Assembly: GCA_019417865.1 (NCBI GenBank)
Contig: DYCW01000240.1
Location: 1-13,696, forward strand
Reading direction: 5' to 3'
Length of the DNA stretch: 13,696 bases
Origin: Ruminococcus sp.
GTDB lineage: Bacteria; Bacillota; Clostridia; Oscillospirales; Ruminococcaceae
Position 1 is the first letter of the stretch; every line of letters begins with the position of its first letter. The position numbers and the translations under genes are program-made. A model generated the notes under the pieces. It had not been told where the DNA came from, did no database searches, and saw only the letters and a list, made by a program, of their open reading frames with translations. This document shows positions 6,145-12,795 of this stretch, piece by piece.

Positions 6145-8052
6145 ATGAACGAAAATACGGTTCAGTCAGAGAAAAGACCTTCTCTGGCTTCTATGCAGCT
6201 GCCGGAACATCTGAAAAAACTAAGTTTGGAACAATGTCAGCTGCTTTGTAAAGACATTCGTTTGCTTCTGGTGCAGACCGTCTCTAAAAACGGCGGACAT
6301 CTTGCTTCGAATTTAGGAGTTGTGGAGCTGACGGTTGCAATGCATAGGGTTTTTGATTCCCCACAGGATAAATTTGTATGGGATGTTGGACATCAGTGCT
6401 ATACCCATAAAATTTTAACAGGACGTTACAGCCAATTTACAACACTTCGGCAGGAAAATGGTATTTCCGGTTTTCCAAAACCAGAGGAATCTTTGCATGA
6501 TACCTTTATCAGCGGACACAGCAGCACAGCCATTTCTGTGGCAAGCGGTGTTGCAGAAGCAATGCGGTTGGATGAAAATCCGCATCATGTGGTTGCCGTA
6601 TTAGGTGACGGTGCGATGACCGGTGGTTTGGCTTTTGAGGGCTTGAACAATGCCGGAAAAAGCAAAAATCACTTAATTGTGATTTTGAATGACAATGCGA
6701 TGTCTATCTCTAAAAATGTTGGTTCGGTTGCGAAATATCTTTCCAATATCCGAAGTTCCGAGAATTATGTAAAGACAAAAAAAGCAGTAGAACGCAAGCT
6801 GCAAAAAACACCAGTCATTGGTGCACCAGTTGCAAAAATGCTGAAATCTTCTAAAGATGCTCTGCGGGATACCGTTTTCCGTTCTGCTACGATTTTTGAA
6901 GATTTCGGATTTGTCTATCTGGGGCCTGTAGATGGGCATAATTTGGAAGATTTAGAAGAAGTGTTACAGGCAGCCAAAGCCTATGCCTGTCCGGTTTTTG
7001 TGCATGTGCATACGGTGAAAGGAAAAGGTTATCTGCCGTCAGAAAAAAATCCGGGAGAATTTCATGGTATTTCTCGTTTTAATGTGGAAACCGGAAATCC
7101 GGAAATTTCCGGAAAAGACACCTATTCAGATATTTTCGGAAAAGAACTGGTGCGGCTTGCAAAAAAGGATGATTCTATTTGTGCCATTACAGCTGCTATG
7201 GAACACGGTACCGGTTTGCAGTATTTTTCACGCACCTATCCGCAGCGATATTATGATGTTGGCATTGCAGAACAACATGCTGTGACGTTTGCAGCGGCGT
7301 TGGCATCACAGGGTAAGCTTCCGGTATTTGCGGTATATTCGTCTTTTTTGCAGCGTGCCTATGACCAGCTGCTACATGATGTTGCGATTGGGAAACTGCA
7401 TGTTGTGCTGGGAATTGACCGTGCTGGCGTGGTAGGAGAAGATGGAGAAACCCATCATGGTTTGTTTGATGTTTCTTTCCTAACATCCATCCCGAGTACG
7501 ACCATTTATGCACCAGCGTGTTATGACGAACTGACCCTTTGTCTGCGGCAGGCAATGTATCAGGATACTGGGCTGGCATGTGTTCGTTATCCAAGAGGAG
7601 CAGACAATACGATATTTGATAAGAGTGCATTGAACACTGCTTACACCCACACCGCTGGAAGCCGTACAGATGTACTGCTGATTGGATATGGCAGAACATA
7701 TGATAATTTATACCGAGCGAAGAAAAAGGCAGAACAGCAGGGAATTTGCTGTGACTTATTGAAGCTGACGCAGATTTTTCCGTTGCCAGAACTGGTACCG
7801 GAATTGTGCTGTTCCTACCACAACATTCTCTTTTTTGAAGAGGCATACTATTATGGTGGCATTTCGCAGCTGTTAGGGGATACACTCATGCAAAAGGGCT
7901 ATCAGGGGTCATATCAGCGGATTGCACCCAAGCGGTTTATTCCGCAGGCAACGATCTCTGCCCAACTGGAACAAATCGGACTTTCTGAAGCGGCTATGCT
8001 TCAGACGATTTGCGAAATGGTTCCCAAAACCGCAAAGGAGCAGCCAGTATGA
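6145..8052 (+). CDS. dxs: 1-deoxy-D-xylulose-5-phosphate synthase
   Basis: DXS condenses pyruvate and glyceraldehyde-3-phosphate, using thiamine diphosphate and Mg2+, into 1-deoxyxylulose-5-phosphate. This is the first and often flux-controlling step of the MEP isoprenoid pathway and also feeds thiamine and pyridoxal synthesis. The 635-residue length is normal. Visible features are GGHLASNLGVVELTVAMH with H52, the thiamine-diphosphate motif GDGAMTGG (154-161) closing at NDN (182-184), the catalytic glutamate E376 in GIAEQHAVTFAAALA, and DRAGVVGEDGETHHG in the pyrimidine-binding domain. A transketolase C-terminal domain follows from about residue 510. The ATG has AAGGG at 6135-6139. The 72-bp gap before it is the largest inside the operon and holds no clear promoter or terminator. 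The stop overlaps the tlyA start by 4 nt. Confidence 0.97.
   Translation: MNENTVQSEKRPSLASMQLPEHLKKLSLEQCQLLCKDIRLLLVQTVSKNGGHLASNLGVVELTVAMHRVFDSPQDKFVWDVGHQCYTHKILTGRYSQFTTLRQENGISGFPKPEESLHDTFISGHSSTAISVASGVAEAMRLDENPHHVVAVLGDGAMTGGLAFEGLNNAGKSKNHLIVILNDNAMSISKNVGSVAKYLSNIRSSENYVKTKKAVERKLQKTPVIGAPVAKMLKSSKDALRDTVFRSATIFEDFGFVYLGPVDGHNLEDLEEVLQAAKAYACPVFVHVHTVKGKGYLPSEKNPGEFHGISRFNVETGNPEISGKDTYSDIFGKELVRLAKKDDSICAITAAMEHGTGLQYFSRTYPQRYYDVGIAEQHAVTFAAALASQGKLPVFAVYSSFLQRAYDQLLHDVAIGKLHVVLGIDRAGVVGEDGETHHGLFDVSFLTSIPSTTIYAPACYDELTLCLRQAMYQDTGLACVRYPRGADNTIFDKSALNTAYTHTAGSRTDVLLIGYGRTYDNLYRAKKKAEQQGICCDLLKLTQIFPLPELVPELCCSYHNILFFEEAYYYGGISQLLGDTLMQKGYQGSYQRIAPKRFIPQATISAQLEQIGLSEAAMLQTICEMVPKTAKEQPV
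7098..7113. repeat. 16-bp perfect palindrome inside dxs
   Basis: TCCGGAAATTTCCGGA (7098-7113) is an exact palindrome. It is preceded by a direct copy of its left half, CCGGAAAT at 7091-7098. It encodes part of a surface-like segment (GNPEISGK) of DXS. It may be a product of codon choice; no function is claimed. Confidence 0.6.
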
Positions 8053-8846
8053 TACGATTGGATATGCTGGTTATGCAAAATGGCTTGGCTGCCAGCAGGC
8101 AGCGTGCAAAGGCACTGATTATAAATGGAAAAATTCAGGTAGATGGTATGATTTGTACAAAACCGGCGAAGCTAACGGAAGAAACCGCAGAATTGGTGCT
8201 GATAGGGGAAGGTTTACGCTATGTGGGAAGAGGCGGTTTCAAGTTGGAAGCGGTTCTGGAGCGGCAACAGTTGTCTCTGAAAAACTGTATTTGCATGGAC
8301 ATTGGTGCATCAACTGGCGGCTTTACGGATTGTATGCTCCAGCATGGAGCAGAAAAAGTTTATGCAGTAGATGTTGGGCATGGACAGCTTGCAGCCTCTT
8401 TGCGGGAGAATAACCGTGTGATTTGTATGGAGGGAACGGATATTCGTACATTGCAGCGGGAAACCATTCCGGATCGCATTGACTTTATTTCAGTGGATGT
8501 TTCTTTTATTTCTCTGGAACGGATTTTGCCTGATATTTGTCGGTTTTTATCGGAAACAGGAACTGCTGTATTGCTCATTAAGCCACAGTTTGAGGCGGGG
8601 CGGACAGATGTCGGGAAAAAGGGGATTGTGCGTTCTAAAGCGGTACACGTGCGTGTTTTGCAGACAGTGTGTATGGCATTGGAACAACATGACTTGCATG
8701 TGCAGTTGCTTTGCCCCTCACCGATTCGAGGCGGTTCTGGTAATGCAGAATATCTGGTTCTGGTAAAACGAGGGGAACAGGTGCAGTCTGTATCATTTTC
8801 ATTGGAGGTCATTGCAGCACAAGCATTGGCGACAGACAAAAAATAG
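8049..8846 (+). CDS. tlyA: TlyA-family rRNA 2'-O-methyltransferase / hemolysin A homologue
   Basis: Members of this family join an S4 RNA-binding domain to an FtsJ/RrmJ-like Rossmann methyltransferase. Mycobacterial TlyA makes 2'-O-methylcytidines in 16S and 23S rRNA and is needed for capreomycin sensitivity. Here the 265-residue protein has the S4 domain at about 1-62 (MIRLDMLVMQNGLAASRQRA, then GKIQVDG) and the SAM-binding loop DIGASTGGFTDC from D84. It also has YAVDVGHGQL, SVDVSFISL, and K178 in LIKPQFEAG, consistent with the Lys-Asp-Lys-Glu catalytic set. The ATG at 8049 overlaps the dxs stop (ATGA) and has AAAGGAG at 8034-8040. An in-frame upstream ATG at 8010 is inside dxs and poorly placed. 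The exact rRNA target in this organism is not shown; the hemolysin name is historical. Confidence 0.93.
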   Translation: MIRLDMLVMQNGLAASRQRAKALIINGKIQVDGMICTKPAKLTEETAELVLIGEGLRYVGRGGFKLEAVLERQQLSLKNCICMDIGASTGGFTDCMLQHGAEKVYAVDVGHGQLAASLRENNRVICMEGTDIRTLQRETIPDRIDFISVDVSFISLERILPDICRFLSETGTAVLLIKPQFEAGRTDVGKKGIVRSKAVHVRVLQTVCMALEQHDLHVQLLCPSPIRGGSGNAEYLVLVKRGEQVQSVSFSLEVIAAQALATDKK

Positions 8847-8860
8847 GAGGAAATTGGCAC

Positions 8861-9775
8861 ATGAAAGCCGTTATTTTTCCAAATTTGAAAAAAGATACCG
8901 CACTTTCTTGTGCGAGAGAAGTCTGTGATGTACTGCACAGCTGCGATATGACCCCTGTTGCAGATCCAGATCTGCGGGCATTATTTTTTGATAAGGCATT
9001 TGTACAGTATCAGCCGTTTGCAGAAGCGGTACAAGAGGCAAAATTTGCAATTGCCATCGGCGGGGATGGTACCATTTTACGCTGTGCCAGCCATTTGATT
9101 CACACAGATATTCAGCTGCTTGGTATCAATACAGGACGGCTTGGCTTTATGGCGGCGTTAGAACCTGATCAGCTTCAGGAGATTGCACGCCTGCGAACAG
9201 GAGATTATCGTGTTTCCCGTCGAATGCTGCTATGTGGCGATTTGGTGGATTTGCATGGACATGTTGTGCAGCATTGTACTGCACTGAATGATATTACCAT
9301 TGCGAGACAGTATGCTCATGTGGTGGATTTTCAGGTTTATCGAAATGAAGTACTGTTGGGAGAATATCGGGCAGACGGTGTGTTATTCAGTACTCCTACT
9401 GGTTCTACCGCCTATGCACTTTCTGCGGGAGGACCGATTATTGAACCGGAGTTTTCCTGCATTGAAATGACGTTGATTTGTCCGCATTCACTTGCAGCCA
9501 GACCAATTTTATTTTCGCCGGAGAGCCGACTGCGTGTCATGCTGCAATTACAGGATATCAGAGATGTGTATATCAGTGCAGACGGTGCACCACCAATTTG
9601 TCTGGACGCTTATCATATGATGGAAATCTACCGTTCTCCGCATAAAATTTCATTGATTGATATGAGTGGTAACACCTTTTTTGATTCGTTGAATCGAAAA
9701 ATGATGCAGTCTCTAAAAGGGGAAATTGGAAAAGAGAAGGTGCAGAGATGGGAAAAAAAGAACGACATGCTGTAA
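8861..9775 (+). CDS. nadK: NAD kinase (ATP-NAD kinase)
   Basis: NadK phosphorylates NAD+ at the adenosine 2' hydroxyl to give NADP+, the only route to NADP in bacteria. The 304-residue protein shows the diacylglycerol/NAD kinase fold: GGDGTILR at 67-74 (phosphate-binding and catalytic Asp69), LLGINTGRLGFMA, the conserved ND pair at N143-D144 in LNDITIAR, and YRADGVLFSTPTGSTAYALS with GGPI, the NAD-binding region. The start has AGGAGG at 8845-8850, 10 nt upstream. It begins 14 bp after tlyA and its last 28 nt overlap argR, the longest overlap in the operon. The neighbouring MEP pathway consumes NADPH, but the linkage is probably conserved gene order rather than a dedicated pathway. Confidence 0.96.
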   Translation: MKAVIFPNLKKDTALSCAREVCDVLHSCDMTPVADPDLRALFFDKAFVQYQPFAEAVQEAKFAIAIGGDGTILRCASHLIHTDIQLLGINTGRLGFMAALEPDQLQEIARLRTGDYRVSRRMLLCGDLVDLHGHVVQHCTALNDITIARQYAHVVDFQVYRNEVLLGEYRADGVLFSTPTGSTAYALSAGGPIIEPEFSCIEMTLICPHSLAARPILFSPESRLRVMLQLQDIRDVYISADGAPPICLDAYHMMEIYRSPHKISLIDMSGNTFFDSLNRKMMQSLKGEIGKEKVQRWEKKNDML

Positions 9776-10212
9776 TCATGGAACTGGTACAATTGAGGGA
9801 ACTGGAAACACAGGAGGATTTATTACAAGCATTGGCAGAACAGGGCATTTCGGCAACACAAGCAACCATTTCCAGAGATATTCGGGAGTTACAGTTGGTG
9901 AAACAACATTTAGAAACGGGGGTCTGTTGTTACCGTCTGCCGGAGCAGACACCCGTTTCGGATCATCTTTTGAGAGATTCCATTTTACGGACAGATTGTG
10001 CTGGACAAATTGCGGTACTGCATTGTCGTGCGGGTATGGCACAGGCAGTGTGTGCTGCTGTGGATGCCGCTCAAGATAGACGAATTGTGGGAACGTTGGC
10101 AGGAGAAGATACGATTTTTGTTTTGATGCGTTCAGAAGAACAGGCAGCCATTTTTGCAAAGCAGTATGCTGTCTGGATGCAGGCAGGAGAGAAGGGGGAA
10201 ACTGTATGCTGA
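9748..10212 (+). CDS. argR: Arginine repressor ArgR/AhrC
   Basis: ArgR is a hexameric repressor that binds ARG boxes when loaded with L-arginine, repressing arginine synthesis and, in Gram-positives, activating catabolism. The 154-residue protein has the N-terminal winged helix-turn-helix (ETQEDLLQALAEQG, then ATQATISRDIRELQLVK with S42-R43-D44) and the C-terminal oligomerisation and arginine-binding domain, LHCRAGMAQAVCAAVDAAQD and GTLAGEDTIFVLM. In the effector loop the usual Asp-Asp pair reads E120-D121, a conservative change. The start ATG 9748 has GAGAAGGTG at 9734-9742 and lies within the nadK end (28-nt overlap); the stop overlaps recN by 7 nt. ArgR beside RecN is a common Firmicutes arrangement. 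I see no clear ARG-box palindrome in the window. Confidence 0.95.
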   Translation: MGKKERHAVIMELVQLRELETQEDLLQALAEQGISATQATISRDIRELQLVKQHLETGVCCYRLPEQTPVSDHLLRDSILRTDCAGQIAVLHCRAGMAQAVCAAVDAAQDRRIVGTLAGEDTIFVLMRSEEQAAIFAKQYAVWMQAGEKGETVC

Positions 10213-11879
10213 CAGAACTTTATATTGAGAATCTGGCGGTGATTGAGCAGGCAAGCATTCCGTTTTCTCAGCATTTTAATGTGTTTACAGGAGAAACCGG
10301 TGCCGGAAAATCCATTTTGATTCATGGCATCAATGCGGTATTGGGACAGCGTGTGACAAAAGATTTGGTGCGGACAGGTTGTAAAAAAGCGGTGATTTCT
10401 GCTTTGTTTACCGATTTGGAACCACCGGTTTTGTCATGCTTGGAAGAATTGGGATTATCTGCACCAGATGGGGAACTGTTGCTGACGAGAGAAATTATGG
10501 CAGACGGCGGCAGTACAGCTCGCATCAATCACCGTACTGCAACAGTTTCGGCTTTGCGGGAGCTTGGAGCAAGATTGATTCACATTCATGGGCAGCATGA
10601 TAACCAAATCTTACGTTCTGTGGAACAGCATTTGCAGATGATTGACCAATTTGGTGAAAATCTATCGTTGCTGCAATCCTATCAATCCCATTTCCGTGCT
10701 CTGCAAAAAACGGCAAAGCAGCTCAGTTTTGCACAGAAAGCAGCAAAAGAACGAAAGCAGAAACAGAACTACTTACAGACCTTGCTGGAAGAAGTACGCT
10801 CCTTGCAGATACAGCCGGGAGAGGAAGATCAGATCGCAGAAAAAATGATGCAGCTACAGGAAACGGAAGATGCAGCAGCAGCGTTTCGGTCAGCGTGGCA
10901 GTTGTTAGAAGAAAATGAATGCAGTGCCGTTTCCAGTGTTGCAGAGGCAGAACAATTACTGACGAATGTGTCTCTTTCCGAGACAGAAGCAGCGGAACAG
11001 AATGCATGGGTACAGCGTCTGCAAACTGTCAAAGTAGAACTTTCCGATTTATCGGAAAGTTTGTTTCATAAGATGCAGACACTGGAGGAGAATGAGCAGC
11101 AGTATCAACAGCTGCAACAACGGGCGGAATCTCTGCGACAGATTTCAAAAACCTATCTGTGCACCTGTGATGAGTTGATAGAACGTGCAGCCGAAGCAGA
11201 GGAACAGTTGGAACAAATGGAACATGATACTGAAATGGTTTCGGCACTGTTGGAGGAGAAAAAACGTTTGTTAGAAGTGGTTTCACAGGAAGCAAAGCAG
11301 CTTTCCCAGCGGCGTACAGCAGCAGTGGAGCGGTTTACAACTGCGGTGATGGAACAACTTGCGTTTCTGAATATGCCAGATGTTGTGTTGCAGGTGAAAC
11401 ATACGACTGGAAAACTGACCATTCAAGGGATGGACAGTATGGAACTATTGATTTCTGCCAATAAAGGTGAAACGCCAAAGCCACTGGCGAAAATTGCATC
11501 CGGCGGGGAATTGTCTCGAATTATGCTGGCATTGAAGTGTGTCATTGCAGATCGAGACCAGATACCAACTATGATTTTTGATGAAATTGACACAGGGGTC
11601 AGTGGAAAAGCGGCTCAGAAAATCGGCATGAAGCTGAAGGAAGTCGGACAAAATCGGCAGGTCTTGTGTGTCACGCACTTGACACAAATTGCTGTGATGG
11701 CAAATCATCACTTGTTGATTGAGAAGCAGGTGGAGCAGGAACGAACAGTAACACGGGTTATACCGTTGGACTTTGCAGGACGGGTACAGGAGATTGCCCG
11801 TATTATGGGAGGAGAAGCACCAAGTGAATTGATGCTGCAAAACGCTAGAGATGAACTCCATCGGGCAGAACAGATATAA
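10206..11879 (+). CDS. recN: DNA repair protein RecN
   Basis: RecN is an SMC-like ATPase that gathers at double-strand breaks early in repair, tethering DNA ends and helping RecA. The 557-residue length is typical. Residues 29-36 are the Walker A loop GETGAGKS. Long coiled coils rich in Glu and Gln (about 150-225 and 265-385) form the arm. The C-terminal half of the ATPase has the ABC signature SGGELSR (432-438) and Walker B MIFDEIDTGVSG with D459-E460, followed by the switch histidine region LCVTHLTQIAVMA. The ATG at 10206 has AAGGGGG at 10192-10198 and overlaps argR by 7 nt. It is the last gene of the operon. A perfect inverted repeat lies inside the coding sequence at 11038-11061. Confidence 0.97.
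   Translation: MLTELYIENLAVIEQASIPFSQHFNVFTGETGAGKSILIHGINAVLGQRVTKDLVRTGCKKAVISALFTDLEPPVLSCLEELGLSAPDGELLLTREIMADGGSTARINHRTATVSALRELGARLIHIHGQHDNQILRSVEQHLQMIDQFGENLSLLQSYQSHFRALQKTAKQLSFAQKAAKERKQKQNYLQTLLEEVRSLQIQPGEEDQIAEKMMQLQETEDAAAAFRSAWQLLEENECSAVSSVAEAEQLLTNVSLSETEAAEQNAWVQRLQTVKVELSDLSESLFHKMQTLEENEQQYQQLQQRAESLRQISKTYLCTCDELIERAAEAEEQLEQMEHDTEMVSALLEEKKRLLEVVSQEAKQLSQRRTAAVERFTTAVMEQLAFLNMPDVVLQVKHTTGKLTIQGMDSMELLISANKGETPKPLAKIASGGELSRIMLALKCVIADRDQIPTMIFDEIDTGVSGKAAQKIGMKLKEVGQNRQVLCVTHLTQIAVMANHHLLIEKQVEQERTVTRVIPLDFAGRVQEIARIMGGEAPSELMLQNARDELHRAEQI
11038..11061 (+). repeat. Perfect 11-bp inverted repeat inside recN
   Basis: AACTTTCCGAT (11038-11048) is exactly inverted as ATCGGAAAGTT (11051-11061) with only TT between, so RNA would fold as about 10 bp with a 4-nt loop. 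A T-rich stretch GTTTC follows. It encodes ELSDLSES in the coiled-coil region. It resembles a weak terminator or structured RNA element but lies in the middle of an essential reading frame, so its role is unknown. Confidence 0.6.
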
Positions 11880-11882
11880 ATA

Positions 11883-11928
11883 TTTGTAAAATTACTATTT
11901 ATAATAATTTTACAAAATTTTATTGTTT
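11883..11928 (+). terminator. Possible terminator after recN (AT-rich perfect hairpin)
   Basis: TTTGTAAAATTA (11883-11894) is a perfect inverted repeat of TAATTTTACAAA (11905-11916), with a 10-nt loop, followed by ATTTTATTGTTT. It starts 4 nt after the recN stop, where the end of the ten-gene operon is expected. The stem has only two G-C pairs, so it would be weak as a classical terminator. It could instead be an operator or a transcript-stabilising end. Confidence 0.5.
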
Positions 11929-11947
11929 AAAGCAAAAATGCTATATT
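11923..11947 (+). promoter_or_regulatory. Possible extended -10 promoter for the nucleotidyltransferase gene
   Basis: TGCTATATT (11939-11947) matches an extended -10 element (TG-n-TATATT). The nearest -35-like hexamer, TTGTTT at 11923-11928, is only 13 bp away, so recognition would rest on the extended -10. The predicted start is very near the GGGGGGAG ribosome site, leaving a leader of about 12 nt, which lowers confidence. Confidence 0.3.
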
Positions 11948-11965
11948 AAAAATTGGGGGGAGAAA

Positions 11966-12739
11966 ATGGACAATCTCGCAATCATTCAGCAAAAGTTGTC
12001 AGAAATCGAAGAAAAGGAGCAGGTTACTATTTTACATGCCGTAGAATCTGGCAGCCGTGCATGGGGATTTGCTTCACCAGACAGTGATTATGATATTCGA
12101 TTTATTTATGTAAGGAGGGAACAGGATTATTTGCAGTTACAGTCGATTCGGGACGTAATGGAATGGCAACTAGATGAAACTCTGGATATCAATGGCTGGG
12201 ACTTGAAAAAGACGTTGCAGCTTTTATATCAATCCAATCCAACGATATTGGAATGGAATCATTCTCCAATCGTCTATCGTACAACTGCTTATTGGCAAAA
12301 TAATCAGAAGATCATAGATACTTATTTTTGTGCGAAATCCGGTGTGGGTCATTATTTGAATATGGCAAATCGAAATTATCATGCTTATTTATTGCAGGAT
12401 ATGGTCAGACTGAAAAAATATCTTTATGTACTGCGTCCTATTTTAGCCTGTAAGTGGATTTTAGAACGGAATTGTCCGCCACCAGTTTTATTTTCAGAGT
12501 TGATGGATGCCGTTTTAGAGCCGAAAATCCGTCCAGAGGTGGAGCGGCTTTTGCAGCAAAAAATGAAAAGGAAGGAAACCGAAACGGAAAAGCGAAATCC
12601 TATTTTATTTGATTATATTACAGAACAACTGATGAAGTTACAGCAGACGATGAAAGAAATGCCTGTAACGCATCAAAACGAATGGAAGACGCTAAATGAC
12701 CTGTTTTTACAAGGCATTGCCCAGAATTCCACTGTATAA
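11966..12739 (+). CDS. Predicted nucleotidyltransferase, YcgL/RlaP type (DNA polymerase beta superfamily)
   Basis: The 257-residue protein carries a minimal nucleotidyltransferase signature near its N-terminus: ESGSRAWGFASPDSDYDIRF, with G29-S30 and the metal-binding pair D41 and D43. D74 in LDINGWDLKK is a likely third carboxylate. This matches the family of Bacillus YcgL and the RNA-repair-linked RlaP proteins (PF10127 as I recall it). The middle holds a helical region (HYLNMANRNYHAYLLQDMVR, then LKKYLYVLRPILACKWILE) typical of that family. The C-terminus is helical and charged. The substrate is unknown. It is not next to an RNA ligase or an antitoxin-like partner, so an RNA-repair or toxin role is not supported locally. 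It appears to be a single-gene unit with a GGGGGGAG ribosome site at 11955-11962. Confidence 0.78.
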   Translation: MDNLAIIQQKLSEIEEKEQVTILHAVESGSRAWGFASPDSDYDIRFIYVRREQDYLQLQSIRDVMEWQLDETLDINGWDLKKTLQLLYQSNPTILEWNHSPIVYRTTAYWQNNQKIIDTYFCAKSGVGHYLNMANRNYHAYLLQDMVRLKKYLYVLRPILACKWILERNCPPPVLFSELMDAVLEPKIRPEVERLLQQKMKRKETETEKRNPILFDYITEQLMKLQQTMKEMPVTHQNEWKTLNDLFLQGIAQNSTV

Positions 12740-12740
12740 T
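12735..12740 (+). promoter_or_regulatory. Possible -10 element upstream of eno
   Basis: A perfect TATAAT (12735-12740) overlaps the stop codon of the preceding gene and lies about 55 bp before the enolase start. No good -35 box sits 16-18 bp upstream; the nearest, TTTACA at 12706-12711, is 23 bp away. A 5-bp hairpin ATAGG/CCTAT (12751-12764) would fall in the leader. There is no clear terminator between the two genes, so read-through is also possible. Confidence 0.35.
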
Positions 12741-12795
12741 TTAAGATTGCATAGGGTATCCTATCTGTAACAGTGTAGAAAGGGAGGAACTCTAT

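Noticed and set aside
7196..7885. 229-residue open frame on the minus strand opposite dxs
   Set aside because: It lies entirely opposite the well-supported dxs gene, shows no recognisable domain, and has a His/Gln/Cys-rich composition typical of a reverse-frame shadow.
8360..8938. 192-residue minus-strand open frame over tlyA/nadK
   Set aside because: It spans two well-supported genes on the other strand and has no recognisable motif.
12751..12764. ATAGG/CCTAT hairpin before eno as a terminator
   Set aside because: It is only 5 bp and is not followed by a T-run, so it cannot be called a terminator.
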